64,000 bases of DNA from Nocardia sienata NBRC 100364 (GCF_001613205.1 NZ_BDBX01000038.1:1-64000), one strand, 5' to 3'. Numbered from the stretch's first letter, positions 18,697 to 28,531 are shown. The notes: generated by a model from the letters alone, not told the origin. Program-made: numbers and translations.

Positions 18697-19158
18697 TCAG
18701 CGGGAACCGGGGGCGCACTCACGGGCGGCGTCGACCACCGCGTGCTGAGGCGGCCGGGTCCCCTGCGCGTCGGTGCCCGCCACCCACAGTCGGTAGCCGC
18801 TGATCTCGTCCTCGGGTGAGGGCAGCACGATCTGGCTGCCGGTACCGGCGACGGTGGTGTAGAGGCGGAAGAGCTCGGCGGCCGCGGTAGCGGTGAATTC
18901 GTCGTGCCGGGTGGGGCCGGTGAGGAAAGTCCAGCGCTGGGCCCTGGGATGGGCGAAGACCGGTCCGGCGATCCCCGCCGCCCGCAGCCGTGCCAGCACC
19001 TGTTCGCCGAGTTCGGTCGGCATGGTGACGGCGCCGTGGGTGGCGCCCACATGTAGCAGGATCCGCCGGGAGGCCGGATCGACCACCGCGGGCAGCAGAT
19101 CCTTCTCCCGGTACCGCCGGCAGTGCCGCTCCAGGGCGGTTTCGGTGAAAGTGGTCAT
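18697..19158 (-). CDS. Conserved actinobacterial protein of unknown function
   Basis: A 153-residue protein I cannot assign. The N-terminal half has ERHCRRYREKDLLPAVVDP and RILLHVGATHGAVTMP; the C-terminal half has QRWTFLTGP and IVLPSPEDEISGYRLWVAG. The middle resembles small actinobacterial proteins annotated loosely as DNA primase/polymerase-like, but no catalytic acidic pair is visible, so I give no function. The ATG has GAGGAAG about 12 bases upstream. It faces rpe and has no operon partner. Confidence 0.65.
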   Translation of the reverse strand: MTTFTETALERHCRRYREKDLLPAVVDPASRRILLHVGATHGAVTMPTELGEQVLARLRAAGIAGPVFAHPRAQRWTFLTGPTRHDEFTATAAAELFRLYTTVAGTGSQIVLPSPEDEISGYRLWVAGTDAQGTRPPQHAVVDAARECAPGSR

Positions 19159-19817
19159 TGCGGTTCGGCTTCCTCGAGTGGTGGCGTGCCTGGCTGGGGC
19201 GAGGGCATCCGCCGGGGCGGATGTCGCAGGGATCCGTCGGGTGTGGTCACTGCGGGGATCCGGTGCCCGCACAACACTGTCGCGGGGCCGAGGGACGCTG
19301 GATCACCGCGGCGGTGCGGGGTCTTTCCGGCCCGGACTGTTGCGGGCGGATCCAGTTGTCGTGATGGCTTGTGGCGCACGGTGTTCCGCGGCGGTGGCCG
19401 TCCTCGTACGAGTACTGCGCCGGGCCGCACCGCGGGGTGGTCGAGGTCGGTGAACCGGTCACCTCACAATATTGCGCCAGCCGCTGTGAGCGTGCAAATC
19501 GAGGAACATTTCGGGTTTCGATGCGGTATCGGTGGGGCAAAGCGGAGGCGGTCGAGTTCGGTCCGGACCGGATCGCGGCCCGTCGGAAGTGGTGTGGGCG
19601 TCTGGGGGCCGAATGTGACCACCATCTCTCGACCGGAAAATTTCCGGATCGCCTCCGGTGGTGCCGCGGCCTCGTGACCAGGCGTTCCCGCAGGGTGGTC
19701 CGCGTCATGGCCGGGCCGGAGGGCGGGAACTAGTCTGGTCGTGGACGGCGAACTGGGAATACTCGGTACCACTCCCGCCGTTCCGTATGCGCAACACCGA
19801 CGCGAACGGGAGAAGAC
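19159..19817. other. 659-bp gap between the unknown gene and ribE
   Basis: I see no supported gene. Short frames exist on both strands but lack ribosome sites, motifs and typical codon bias. The middle (19460-19560) is AT-richer and contains GGTGA-accgg-TCACC and a widely spaced CTCACA/TGTGAG inverted repeat. I looked for an FMN riboswitch and did not find its conserved core. A -10-like TAGTCT (19731-19736) probably starts the ribE transcript with a leader of about 75 bases. Confidence 0.45.
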
Positions 19818-20438
19818 ATGTTCACGGGCATCGTCGAGGAATTGGGCGAAATCGTCGCCCGCGAACAATCCGCCGACGCGGCGCGGCTGACGATCCGCGG
19901 GAAGGTGGTCACCTCCGATGCCGGGCACGGCGATTCGATCGCGGTCAACGGTGTCTGCCTGACCGTCGTGGACGTCATCGACGACGCGTTCACCGTCGAT
20001 GTCATGGGCGAAACGCTGCGCCGGTCGAGTATCGGCGGTCTGGAGCCGGGTTCGCGGGTCAATCTCGAGCGCGCGGCCGCGGTGAACAGCCGGCTCGGGG
20101 GTCATATCGTCCAGGGGCACGTGGACGGCACCGGCACCATTCTGGCGCGGACCCCGGAGGACAACTGGGAAGTGGTGCGCATATCGCTGCCCGACGCGAT
20201 CGCCAGGTATGTGGTGGAGAAGGGCTCCATCACCGTGAACGGCATTTCGCTCACCGTCTCCGGATTGGGCCGGACCGAGACACCGGCCACCGACGGCAGC
20301 CGGGACTGGTTCGAGGTCTCGCTGATCCCGACCACACTGAGCCTCACCGATCTGGGTACATCCGCCCTCGGAACCGTTGTGAATCTCGAGGTCGACGTGA
20401 TCGCCAAGTATGTCGAGCGCCTCCAGCAGCGCGGCTGA
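19818..20438 (+). CDS. ribE: Riboflavin synthase alpha chain
   Basis: It dismutates two molecules of 6,7-dimethyl-8-ribityllumazine into riboflavin and its pyrimidine precursor. The 206 residues form two lumazine-binding barrels that mirror each other: MFTGIVEELGEI with SIAVNGVCLTV in the first, GHIVQGHVDGTG with SITVNGISLTV in the second. GGGAG precedes the ATG. It leads the cluster ribE-ribBA-ribH-PH protein. Confidence 0.96.
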   Translation: MFTGIVEELGEIVAREQSADAARLTIRGKVVTSDAGHGDSIAVNGVCLTVVDVIDDAFTVDVMGETLRRSSIGGLEPGSRVNLERAAAVNSRLGGHIVQGHVDGTGTILARTPEDNWEVVRISLPDAIARYVVEKGSITVNGISLTVSGLGRTETPATDGSRDWFEVSLIPTTLSLTDLGTSALGTVVNLEVDVIAKYVERLQQRG

Positions 20439-20515
20439 TGACTCCGGCCGCACCCGGACCGGCCGAACAGACCCAGTAGTGTGATCGGGACCTATCGAGA
20501 TGGAGCATTGCAGAC

Positions 20516-21760
20516 GTGACCAGGTTCGACAGCATCGAGCGCGCGGTCGCCGATATCGCGGCCGGTAAACCGGTCGTCGTGGTCGACGACGAGGACCGGG
20601 AGAACGAGGGCGACCTCATCTTCGCCGCGGAGAAGGCCACCCCGGAACTCGTGGCGTTCATGATCCGCTACACCTCGGGTTACATCTGCGCACCGCTTAC
20701 CGGTGACGATTGCGATCGCCTGGGACTGCCGCCGATGTACGCGGTGAACCAGGACAAGCACGGCACCGCGTACACCGTCTCGGTGGATGCCAGAGAGGGC
20801 GTGACCACCGGTATCTCCGGCGCCGACCGGGCCACCACCATCCGGTTGCTGGCCGACGGCGATGCCAAACCGAACGATTTCACCCGCCCCGGTCATGTGG
20901 TGCCGCTGCGCGCCAAGGACGGGGGCGTGCTGCGCCGGCCCGGTCACACCGAGGCCGCCGTGGACCTGGCGCGGATGGCCGGGCTGCGGCCGGCCGGGGT
21001 GATCTGCGAGATCGTGAGCCAGAAGGAAGACGGGCATATGGCCCGCACCGACGAACTGCGGGTCTTCGCCGACGAGCACGAACTGGCGCTGATCTCGATC
21101 GCCGAGATGATCGCGTGGCGGCGTAAGCACGAAAAGCATGTCGTGCGGGTGGCGCAGGCGCGTATCCCGACCGCGCACGGCGAGTTCACCGCCGTCGGAT
21201 ACCAGAGCATCTACGACGATGTCGAACATGTCGCGCTGGTCCGCGGGGACGTCGGTGACGGCGAGGATGTGCTGGTCCGGGTGCACTCGGAATGCCTGAC
21301 CGGTGATGTGTTCGGTTCGCTGCGCTGCGACTGCGGGCCGCAGCTGGACGCGGCCCTGGAGATGGTGGCCGCCGAGGGCCGCGGCGTGGTGCTCTATATG
21401 CGTGGGCACGAAGGCCGCGGTATCGGGCTGATGCACAAACTGCAGGCCTATCAGCTGCAGGATTCCGGTCACGATACGGTCGATGCCAATATCGAGCTCG
21501 GCCTGCCCGCCGATGCCCGCGACTACGGGACCGGGGCGCAGATCCTGGTCGATCTGGGGCTGCGGTCCATGCGGCTGCTCACCAACAACCCGGCCAAACG
21601 GGTCGGGCTCGACGGCTACGGATTGCGGATCACCGAACGGGTACCCATGCCGATCCGGGCCAATGCCGAGAACCTGCGCTACCTGCGCACCAAACGCGAC
21701 CGGATGGGCCACGATCTGGTGGGTCTCGACGATCTGGACCTCGGGGAGACAGCGCAGTGA
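20516..21760 (+). CDS. ribBA: Bifunctional DHBP synthase / GTP cyclohydrolase II
   Basis: It supplies both starting units for riboflavin. The N-terminal half (about 1-200) makes 3,4-dihydroxy-2-butanone 4-phosphate and has DDEDRENEGDL and RPGHVVPLRAKDGGV. The C-terminal half opens GTP and has the zinc cysteines in SLRCDCGPQL plus RGHEGRGIGL. The product has 414 residues, a normal length. GTG 20516 is preceded by GGAG at 10 bases. A -10-like TAGTGT at 20477-20482 suggests a second promoter inside the cluster. Confidence 0.96.
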   Translation: MTRFDSIERAVADIAAGKPVVVVDDEDRENEGDLIFAAEKATPELVAFMIRYTSGYICAPLTGDDCDRLGLPPMYAVNQDKHGTAYTVSVDAREGVTTGISGADRATTIRLLADGDAKPNDFTRPGHVVPLRAKDGGVLRRPGHTEAAVDLARMAGLRPAGVICEIVSQKEDGHMARTDELRVFADEHELALISIAEMIAWRRKHEKHVVRVAQARIPTAHGEFTAVGYQSIYDDVEHVALVRGDVGDGEDVLVRVHSECLTGDVFGSLRCDCGPQLDAALEMVAAEGRGVVLYMRGHEGRGIGLMHKLQAYQLQDSGHDTVDANIELGLPADARDYGTGAQILVDLGLRSMRLLTNNPAKRVGLDGYGLRITERVPMPIRANAENLRYLRTKRDRMGHDLVGLDDLDLGETAQ

Positions 21761-21788
21761 CATCCTCCGGATCGAAAGGCGGAAACCG

Positions 21789-22268
21789 ATGAGTGGCACC
21801 GGGGTACCGAGCTTCGCGCTCGCCGACGCCAAGGACCTGCGGCTGGCGATCGTGGCCTCGCGCTGGCACACCGAGATCTGCGACACGCTGGTCGCCAACG
21901 CCGAACGCGTCGCCGCCGAGGCCGGAGTGCGCCATACCACCGTCGCGCGGTGCGCCGGGGCGATGGAGCTCCCGGTGCTCGCCCAGGAACTCGCTCGCAC
22001 CCACGACGCCGTCGTCGCGCTCGGCGTCGTGATCCGGGGAGATACGCCGCATTTCGACTATGTCTGTGATTCGGTGACCGCCGGCCTGACCCGGGTTTCG
22101 CTGGACGAGAGCACCCCCGTGGCCAACGGTGTCCTCACCACCAATGACGAAGCGCAAGCCCTCGACCGGGCCGGACTGCCGGATTCTGCGGAGAACAAGG
22201 GTGAGCAGGCGGCTGCCGCCGCCTTGGACGCCGCCCTCACGCTCCGCGGCCTGCGCGCGGCGGGCTGA
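21789..22268 (+). CDS. ribH: 6,7-dimethyl-8-ribityllumazine synthase
   Basis: It condenses the two RibBA-derived precursors into lumazine, the substrate of RibE, and relatives assemble into pentamers or icosahedral shells. The 159-residue product has IVASRWHTEICDTL, the phosphate loop and GVVIRGDTPHFDYVC with the catalytic histidine. It starts 28 bases after ribBA, with GAAAGG upstream of the ATG. Confidence 0.95.
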   Translation: MSGTGVPSFALADAKDLRLAIVASRWHTEICDTLVANAERVAAEAGVRHTTVARCAGAMELPVLAQELARTHDAVVALGVVIRGDTPHFDYVCDSVTAGLTRVSLDESTPVANGVLTTNDEAQALDRAGLPDSAENKGEQAAAAALDAALTLRGLRAAG

Positions 22269-22271
22269 GCC

Positions 22272-22772
22272 GTGCCGGTGGTACGGATCTGGCGCCGGGG
22301 GAGGGCTTCCGGCGGTGACTCGGGCGTCGCTTCCGAATGGGAGCTCGAGGTGCGCCCGCGGAAGTCGCGTCGCACGGCGGCGATCGTCGCGGTGGTGCTA
22401 CTGGTGGCCTTCGTACTGCTCGGAATCTTCTTGCGGATCGACTACACCGGGGTCAACTTCCGGGTGGTCGATCAGTTCGCGATGGCGTGTATCGGGATCT
22501 TCGGCGCGGCGGCCGTCCTGCTGCTCACCCGCCCGCGCGTCCGTGCCGGCCGCCGCGGTGTGGTGGTTCGGAACGTGCTCGGGGACAACGAGTTCGAGTG
22601 GAAGCATATCCGCGGGGTTTCGTTTCCCGACCGTAAGGCGTGGGCACGGCTCGAGCTGGTGAACGACGATTACGTCCCGATGCTCGCGGTGCGTTCCAAC
22701 GACGGTGAGCATGCCGCGGCGGCGCTGGACCGACTCCGCGATCTGGGTGTCAAGTACGCCTCGTCCGACTGA
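22272..22772 (+). CDS. PH-domain membrane protein linked to riboflavin genes
   Basis: A 166-residue protein with two membrane segments (about residues 35-54 and 68-86) followed by a bacterial PH-like domain (GRRGVVVRNVLGDNEFEWKH then the VSFPDRKAW stretch). A homologue follows ribH in M. tuberculosis (Rv1417). The role is unknown; the fixed position suggests a link to flavin synthesis or handling. It begins 3 bases after the ribH stop and is surely cotranslated with it. Confidence 0.85.
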   Translation: MPVVRIWRRGRASGGDSGVASEWELEVRPRKSRRTAAIVAVVLLVAFVLLGIFLRIDYTGVNFRVVDQFAMACIGIFGAAAVLLLTRPRVRAGRRGVVVRNVLGDNEFEWKHIRGVSFPDRKAWARLELVNDDYVPMLAVRSNDGEHAAAALDRLRDLGVKYASSD

Positions 22773-22867
22773 TCGTGCCCGGTGCTCGGCTCCCGGACCG
22801 AGCCGTATCGCCTGCTTCCGCCCGGCCGGGGCCGCGACCGCGGGGTCTCCTGGGGCCGAATGGTCGG

Positions 22868-24214
22868 CTACTCCACCCTGAGGATCGGCGGCGGCTGGTA
22901 GCTGCCGTCGAATACGGGCTCATGCGGTTCGTAGATGCGCAGCATCGGCCGGAAGTGGCCGGCCGGGGTGGGTAGCCAGTTGGCCCGCTGCTGTGGATCG
23001 GCGGGTTCGTCGTGCTGCAACACCACGGTGAGCGATCCGTCGGTCGTCTGCAGCCCGGGTGTCCGGTCGCCCAGCGAGTAGCGTCCGATCGGGTTCGCGA
23101 CGAGGAAGAAATTCGGAGTGTCGTACATGGTCAACGACCAGAACGCGCCGCACGGCGGGGGCTCGGTGAAGCGCACCTCGTAGCGGTGGGAGCCGTGCAG
23201 CGGCCGGCCCTCACAGTCGGTGAAGGCCATCGCGTAGGCGGCCTCGTAGCCGTGGTTGCCCCAGAGCCCGGCGCGGGCGGTGCCCGCGCGTAGTAGATAG
23301 CGGTCCGGATCGTCGGGGAGTTTCCAGTGCGGATCGTCGAGGGCACCGACGCCGAAAAAATCCAGATTGTAGTCGAAGACGTGGTAGGTGAGGTGCCAGC
23401 CGTTCTGCCGCGGCGCCCTGCTGTGGGTCGCGGCAGCTTCGAGGCGCTGCCTTCCGGCCGCGAGGCCCTCCCGCAGCGCCGCTGCCCGCTCGGGGGTGAG
23501 ATCGGTATAGGGCGTAACGGCGTCCAGCAATCCCAGCGGCTCGAAACGCCGCTGGTAGCGGCGGTCGCGGTCGGCGGGTGGGAAGGCCCGGATGCCGACC
23601 CGGAGTTCTTCGAAGAAGCGCAGATCTTCCGGGACTCCCGGCTCGGGGGCGGGCAGGTCCGGTGCGGGTGCCGTCGGTAGCAGGTGCAGGGCGTTCTGCA
23701 GAGCGCGGACCGCTGGTAGATCCGACTCTCCGTCCACGGCCCACCGGCCCACGATGGTGGCGACCGTGGTGGGGAACTCGATGACGGTCACGTTCTCCGG
23801 CGGCATACCGTCCCAGCCGGGTGCTACCAGCAGATAGGCACCCGGAAGGGTGCCGGTGGCGCGATGACCGATATAGGCGAAATTATTCGTCCAGGCGTCG
23901 ACGAACTGCATGACGTAATAGCGGCCCGCCGTATCCGGTACGTCCAAGCGCACCGGGCCGGCCGCGGTGGAGACGTTCGCGATCGAATAGACGGTGTCGT
24001 TGTTGACGGAGACGAAGGTGTCCTGCGGTCCGGCCAGAGCGGTGGCATGGCCGAACGCGTTGAGCGGTGTCGGCGGCAGCCCGCCCACCCCTTCTCTGGT
24101 GAACCGTGCGACCTGCTGGAGGTCGTAGACGAGCGGAAATCCGTAGACGAACGCGTCGGCCGCCAGGGTGGTGAATTCGGCCCGCGACAGTCCGGCGGTA
24201 TCGGTGCTCGGCAT
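22868..24214 (-). CDS. DUF1254/DUF1214 domain protein
   Basis: A 448-residue protein of a widespread family with no firm function. The N-terminal DUF1254 part has DAFVYGFPLVYDLQQ and the signature FVSVNNDTVYSIANV; the C-terminal DUF1214 part has GAFWSLTMYDTPNFFLV and WLPTPAGHFRPMLRIY. There is no signal peptide. No strong ribosome site precedes the ATG. It lies downstream of the leftward gamma-glutamyltransferase gene, 72 bases away, and may share its transcript. Confidence 0.85.
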   Translation of the reverse strand: MPSTDTAGLSRAEFTTLAADAFVYGFPLVYDLQQVARFTREGVGGLPPTPLNAFGHATALAGPQDTFVSVNNDTVYSIANVSTAAGPVRLDVPDTAGRYYVMQFVDAWTNNFAYIGHRATGTLPGAYLLVAPGWDGMPPENVTVIEFPTTVATIVGRWAVDGESDLPAVRALQNALHLLPTAPAPDLPAPEPGVPEDLRFFEELRVGIRAFPPADRDRRYQRRFEPLGLLDAVTPYTDLTPERAAALREGLAAGRQRLEAAATHSRAPRQNGWHLTYHVFDYNLDFFGVGALDDPHWKLPDDPDRYLLRAGTARAGLWGNHGYEAAYAMAFTDCEGRPLHGSHRYEVRFTEPPPCGAFWSLTMYDTPNFFLVANPIGRYSLGDRTPGLQTTDGSLTVVLQHDEPADPQQRANWLPTPAGHFRPMLRIYEPHEPVFDGSYQPPPILRVE

Positions 24215-24286
24215 GACACCAGGGGACCACCGGAGACCGCTCGGCGGCTCACCCGGCGCGGGTGAGCCGCCACGGCACGGTGTGGT

Positions 24287-26239
24287 TCACCGCGTATCGC
24301 CGAGGACCTCGCCTTCGCGCCGGGGGTCGGCCCCGCCGATCCAACTGTTGTCCCCGTCGCGGCCGAGCACACTGAGCCCACTGGTCTGCGGGGCCACCGA
24401 GACCTGATGGCCCCGTTCGCGCAGCCGGGTGACGAGGGGGTCGTGGGCGCCGTCGTCACCGGCGTCGATCGCCGGATGCTCGCCGCCCACATTCGTCACC
24501 GGCGTATTCGCGGCGCCGACGGCCGGCGCGGAGACCGCCTGTTGTGGGTCGAGTCCCCAATCCAGCATGCCGACAAGGGTTTTGACCACGAACTGGATGA
24601 TGACCGAGCCGCCGGGGGAGCCGACCACATGGGTGAGCGCACCCCGCTCGGAGTCCTTGCCCTGCTCGAACACCAGAGTCGGGCTCATGGAACTGCGTGG
24701 CCGCTTTCCCGGTTCGATCCGGTTGGCGACCGGCTTGCCGTCGGTGCCCAGCGGGTCGGTGGCGAAATCGGTGAGCTGGTTGTTCAGCAGGAATCCGTCC
24801 ACCATATGGAAGGAACCGAAGGCCGATTCCACCGTGGTGGTCATGGCCGCGGCATTGCCGTAGGAATCGACCACCGAGATATGGCTGGTGCCGTGTTCGG
24901 GCTGCTGGGGACCGATACCCACCGGCGCGGCACCGAAGTTCCCGGGCTGCGCGGTGCCCATGCTCCGGCGTGGGTCGATGAGTTCGGCGCGTTTGTCCAG
25001 GTACTCCGGGTTCACCAGCGTCTCCGGTGAATTACCCGGCAGCGGAACATAATCCGGATCGGCGACGAACTTGTCCCGGTCGGCGTAGGCGAGCCGTTCG
25101 GCCTCGGCGATGAGGTGCACGGCCTCGGCCTGCGGAACACCGCCGTTACGGTCGACATTCTGCGGCGGCAGGGCCGGAAGATCGAAATTCTCCAGGATGC
25201 CGAGCGTGGCCGCCACCGTGATACCGCCGGAGGACGGCCCGGGCATTCCACAGATCTCGTGCGCGCGGTAACCGGTGCACAACGGGGTGCGTTTCACCGC
25301 GCGGTAGGAGTCGAGGTCCGCGGCTTCCAGGAGACCCGGGGTGCGCCCGCCGGCCCGCGAGGCGGCCGCGGCGACGATGTCCTCGGCGATCGGCCCGGTG
25401 TAGAACCCCTCCGCACCCTCGGTGGCCACCGTGGTGAGGGTTTTCGACAGCGCGGGGTTGGTGAGGACCGTGCCCGCAGCCTTGGGGGAGCCGTCCGGGT
25501 TCAGGAAGTACTCGGCCGCCGCCGGGTCGCGGGCCAGATCGGCCGCGGAGTCGGCGATCTGCCCGGCGAGTCGTGGACTGATCTCGAATCCCCGGTCCGC
25601 CATCGCCACGGCGGGATCGAACAGTTCCCGCCACGGGATGTGGCCGTGCTCGGTATGCGCGAGCTCGAGCATCCGGACCACGCCCGGCACCCCGATGGAG
25701 CGCCCGCTGGCGCGGGTGTCCGGTTTCGGTTCGGTGCGATCCGAATCGCTGATCCAGCGCAGATAGTTCTCGGTTGCCGCGGCCGGTGCGGTCTCCCGGC
25801 CGTCGTAGGCATCCAGCGTCTCGTGTTCGGCGTTGTAGTAGAGCAGGAACGCGCCACCGCCCAGGCCCGACGCCTGGGGTTCGGTGAGCCCCAATACGGT
25901 CTGCGCGGTGATCAGCGCGTCCGCCGCGGTGCCGCCGGCCCGCAGCACCTCGCAGGCCGCGCGCGTCGCGTGGGAATTCGCGGTGGATACGGCGTAGCCG
26001 CTGGTGCGGACCGCGGTCATCTCGCTGCGGTAGCCCGACGCGATCTCCGGGTTGGTCGCCAGATCGCGTGAGGTGGGGGCGGCCGAACCCGCGGCCGGCG
26101 CGGCGGTCACCGCGGTGCCGTTCGGTACCGGAGTACAGGGGCCCACGGCCCCGGTATCGTCGGAGCATCCGCTGAGCGAGCCTGCCACGAGCAGCGCCGT
26201 TACCGTCAGCGCGTACCGAATCCGTTGTATCGGGCGCAT
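24287..26239 (-). CDS. ggt: Gamma-glutamyltransferase, lipoprotein
   Basis: It cleaves or transfers the gamma-glutamyl group of glutathione-like compounds at the cell surface. The 650-residue precursor has a lipoprotein signal (LLVAGSLSGC, lipidated Cys25). Family motifs include GGTAADALITAQTVLGLTE, QASGLGGGAFLLYY and GPSSGGIT. Autocleavage is expected before Thr451 in EHGTSHISV, giving large and small subunits. The ATG is preceded at six bases by TAGAGT, so the mRNA is probably leaderless. It is divergent from uvrC. Confidence 0.93.
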   Translation of the reverse strand: MRPIQRIRYALTVTALLVAGSLSGCSDDTGAVGPCTPVPNGTAVTAAPAAGSAAPTSRDLATNPEIASGYRSEMTAVRTSGYAVSTANSHATRAACEVLRAGGTAADALITAQTVLGLTEPQASGLGGGAFLLYYNAEHETLDAYDGRETAPAAATENYLRWISDSDRTEPKPDTRASGRSIGVPGVVRMLELAHTEHGHIPWRELFDPAVAMADRGFEISPRLAGQIADSAADLARDPAAAEYFLNPDGSPKAAGTVLTNPALSKTLTTVATEGAEGFYTGPIAEDIVAAAASRAGGRTPGLLEAADLDSYRAVKRTPLCTGYRAHEICGMPGPSSGGITVAATLGILENFDLPALPPQNVDRNGGVPQAEAVHLIAEAERLAYADRDKFVADPDYVPLPGNSPETLVNPEYLDKRAELIDPRRSMGTAQPGNFGAAPVGIGPQQPEHGTSHISVVDSYGNAAAMTTTVESAFGSFHMVDGFLLNNQLTDFATDPLGTDGKPVANRIEPGKRPRSSMSPTLVFEQGKDSERGALTHVVGSPGGSVIIQFVVKTLVGMLDWGLDPQQAVSAPAVGAANTPVTNVGGEHPAIDAGDDGAHDPLVTRLRERGHQVSVAPQTSGLSVLGRDGDNSWIGGADPRREGEVLGDTR

Positions 26240-26245
26240 ATTCGA

Positions 26246-26251
26246 ACTCTA
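26246..26251 (-). promoter_or_regulatory. Leaderless -10 of ggt
   Basis: On the minus strand TAGAGT is followed by six bases and the ATG start; no ribosome site is present. Confidence 0.5.
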
Positions 26252-26458
26252 GCGGGACGCGGCGACAGCGGCGGCCGAACTCGCCCCGTGTGGGGGAAAC
26301 GGCGGCGAGCGGCCGGGTGATGGTGGATGCCTACGGCGCCTGGGCCGGGGGTGGGCGGCCCGGCAGGCCCGCCGATGCCGCGACCGGTCGCCCGGTGCGG
26401 CCGCATCGCCTTTCCTCGGCCCCGCCGACCGGCGGCCGGATGTGTCCGAGGCCGCTAC

Positions 26459-26464
26459 TACGCT
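26459..26464 (+). promoter_or_regulatory. Leaderless -10 of uvrC
   Basis: TACGCT is followed by six bases and GTG 26471. This decides the uvrC start, which also matches the N-terminus of relatives. Confidence 0.5.
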
Positions 26465-26470
26465 GGATAC

Positions 26471-28531
26471 GTGGCAGATCCCGCGACGTACCGGCCGCAG
26501 CCCGGCTCCATTCCACTCGAACCCGGTGTCTACAAGTTCCGGGACTCCTACGGCCGGGTCATCTATGTCGGCAAGGCGAAAAGCTTGCGCAATCGGCTCA
26601 ACTCGTACTTCGCCGATATCGCCGCCTTGCATCCGCGGACCCGCCAGATGGTCACCACCGCCGCGAGCGTGGAATGGACCGTGGTCTCCACCGAGGTGGA
26701 AGCGCTACAGCTCGAGTACAACTGGATCAAGGAATTCGATCCGCGGTTCAACGTCCGCTATCGCGACGACAAGTCCTATCCCGTGCTGGCGGTCACGCTG
26801 AACGAGGAGTACCCGCGGCTGTTCGTCTACCGGGGCGCCCGGAAGAAGGGGGTCCGCTATTTCGGCCCCTATGCCCACGCCTGGGCGATCCGGGAGACCC
26901 TCGATCTGCTGTTGCGGGTCTTTCCCGCCCGCACCTGCTCGGCCGGGGTGTTCAAACGGCACAGCCAGATGGGCCGTCCCTGCCTGCTCGGCTATATCGA
27001 CAAGTGCTCGGCCCCGTGTGTGGGCCGTGTCTCCGCCGCCGAGCACCGGCAGATCGTCGACGATTTCTGCGATTTCCTGGCCGGCCGCACCGACCGGATG
27101 GTCAAGGACCTGGAACGCCGGATGCAGGCGGCCGCCGAGGACCTCGATTTCGAGAACGCGGCCCGGCTGCGCGACGATGTGCAGGCCCTGCGCCGGGCCC
27201 TGGAGAAGCAGGCCGTCGTACTGGGTGACGGCACCGACGCCGATGTGATCGCCTTCGCCGGGGACGACCTCGAGGTCGCGGTGCAGATCTTCCATGTCCG
27301 TGACGGCCGGGTGCGCGGGCAGCGTGGCTGGGTGGTCGACAAATCCGGCGATGCGGCCGATACCCCCGAGCAGGACGGTGAACTGGCCGCACTGGTGGAA
27401 CAGTTCCTCACCCAGTTCTATGCGGAGCAGACCGCCGTGGCCGAGCAGACCGCGGGCGAGCAGGCCGCGGCCGTGGTGCCGCGTGAGGTGCTGGTCCCCG
27501 AACTCCCCGCCGATGCCGAGGAGGTCCAGCGCTGGCTGTCGACCCTGCGCGGCGCGTCGGTGCGGTTGCGGGTACCCCAGCGCGGTGACAAGAAGGCCCT
27601 TGCCGAGACGGTGGCGCGTAACGCGAAGGAGGCGCTGGCCCAGCACAAACTCCGCCGCGCCGGTGACCTGACCTCCCGATCGGTGGCCTTGCAGGACATC
27701 CAGGACGCCCTCGACCTCGATACCGCGCCGCTGCGGATCGAATGTGTGGACATCAGCCATGTGCAGGGCACCGATGTGGTGGCCTCGCTGGTGGTCTTCG
27801 AGGACGGGCTGCCCAAGAAGTCCGACTACCGCCATTACGCGATCCGGGAGGCCGCCGGCGAGGGGCGCTCCGACGACGTCGGCAGTATTGCCGAGGTGAC
27901 CAGGCGCCGGTTCGCCCGGCTGCGCCGGGAGCGCGATGCCACCGAGCAGGCCGATCTCGCGGGGTCGGCGCAGATACCCGAATTCGGTACGCCGCCGGCG
28001 GACGACGGCACCGGCCCGGCCGGTGCGCAGGCCGACGCGGAGATCGTGACCCGGCCCGGTATCGACCCGAAAACCGGCCGGCCGCGCAAGTTCGCCTATC
28101 CGCCCAACCTCTACGTCGTCGACGGCGGCGCGCCGCAGGTGGCGGCCGCGGCCGAGGTGCTCGAGGAGTTCGGCATCACCGATATCGCCGTCGTGGGCCT
28201 GGCCAAACGCCTGGAAGAGGTGTGGGTTCCCGGCGAGCCCGACCCGGTGGTGCTGCCGCGCACCAGCGAGGCCCTCTACCTGCTGCAGCGGGTTCGTGAC
28301 GAAGCCCACCGTTTCGCCATCACCTTCCATCGCAGCAAACGGTCGCGGCGGATGACGGCGTCGGCGCTGGACGCGGTCCGCGGCCTCGGCGAGACCCGGC
28401 GGACCGCGCTGGTGACCCATTTCGGCTCGGTCGCGCGACTCAAAGAGGCCACCGTCGAGGAGATCATCGAGGTACCCGGTATCGGGCGCGCCACCGCGGA
28501 GGCGGTGCTGGCGGCCCTGCACGAGCAATAG
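26471..28531 (+). CDS. uvrC: UvrABC excinuclease subunit C
   Basis: UvrC cuts on both sides of DNA lesions in nucleotide excision repair. The 686-residue product has the GIY-YIG domain (GVYKFRDSYGRVIYVGKA), the UvrB-binding UVR motif (LERRMQAAAEDLDFENAARL), the RNase H-like nuclease (IECVDISHVQGTDVV, LYVVDGGAPQV) and two helix-hairpin-helix motifs at the end. I chose GTG 26471; the first residues ADPATYRPQPGSIP agree with mycobacterial UvrC. It leads the conserved uvrC-rapZ-yvcK-whiA order. Confidence 0.96.
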   Translation: MADPATYRPQPGSIPLEPGVYKFRDSYGRVIYVGKAKSLRNRLNSYFADIAALHPRTRQMVTTAASVEWTVVSTEVEALQLEYNWIKEFDPRFNVRYRDDKSYPVLAVTLNEEYPRLFVYRGARKKGVRYFGPYAHAWAIRETLDLLLRVFPARTCSAGVFKRHSQMGRPCLLGYIDKCSAPCVGRVSAAEHRQIVDDFCDFLAGRTDRMVKDLERRMQAAAEDLDFENAARLRDDVQALRRALEKQAVVLGDGTDADVIAFAGDDLEVAVQIFHVRDGRVRGQRGWVVDKSGDAADTPEQDGELAALVEQFLTQFYAEQTAVAEQTAGEQAAAVVPREVLVPELPADAEEVQRWLSTLRGASVRLRVPQRGDKKALAETVARNAKEALAQHKLRRAGDLTSRSVALQDIQDALDLDTAPLRIECVDISHVQGTDVVASLVVFEDGLPKKSDYRHYAIREAAGEGRSDDVGSIAEVTRRRFARLRRERDATEQADLAGSAQIPEFGTPPADDGTGPAGAQADAEIVTRPGIDPKTGRPRKFAYPPNLYVVDGGAPQVAAAAEVLEEFGITDIAVVGLAKRLEEVWVPGEPDPVVLPRTSEALYLLQRVRDEAHRFAITFHRSKRSRRMTASALDAVRGLGETRRTALVTHFGSVARLKEATVEEIIEVPGIGRATAEAVLAALHEQ

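Noticed and set aside
19400..19817. FMN riboswitch before ribE
   Set aside because: A GGTCGGTGAA stretch near 19445 recalls part of the element, but the CCGGCGGT and later conserved blocks are missing.
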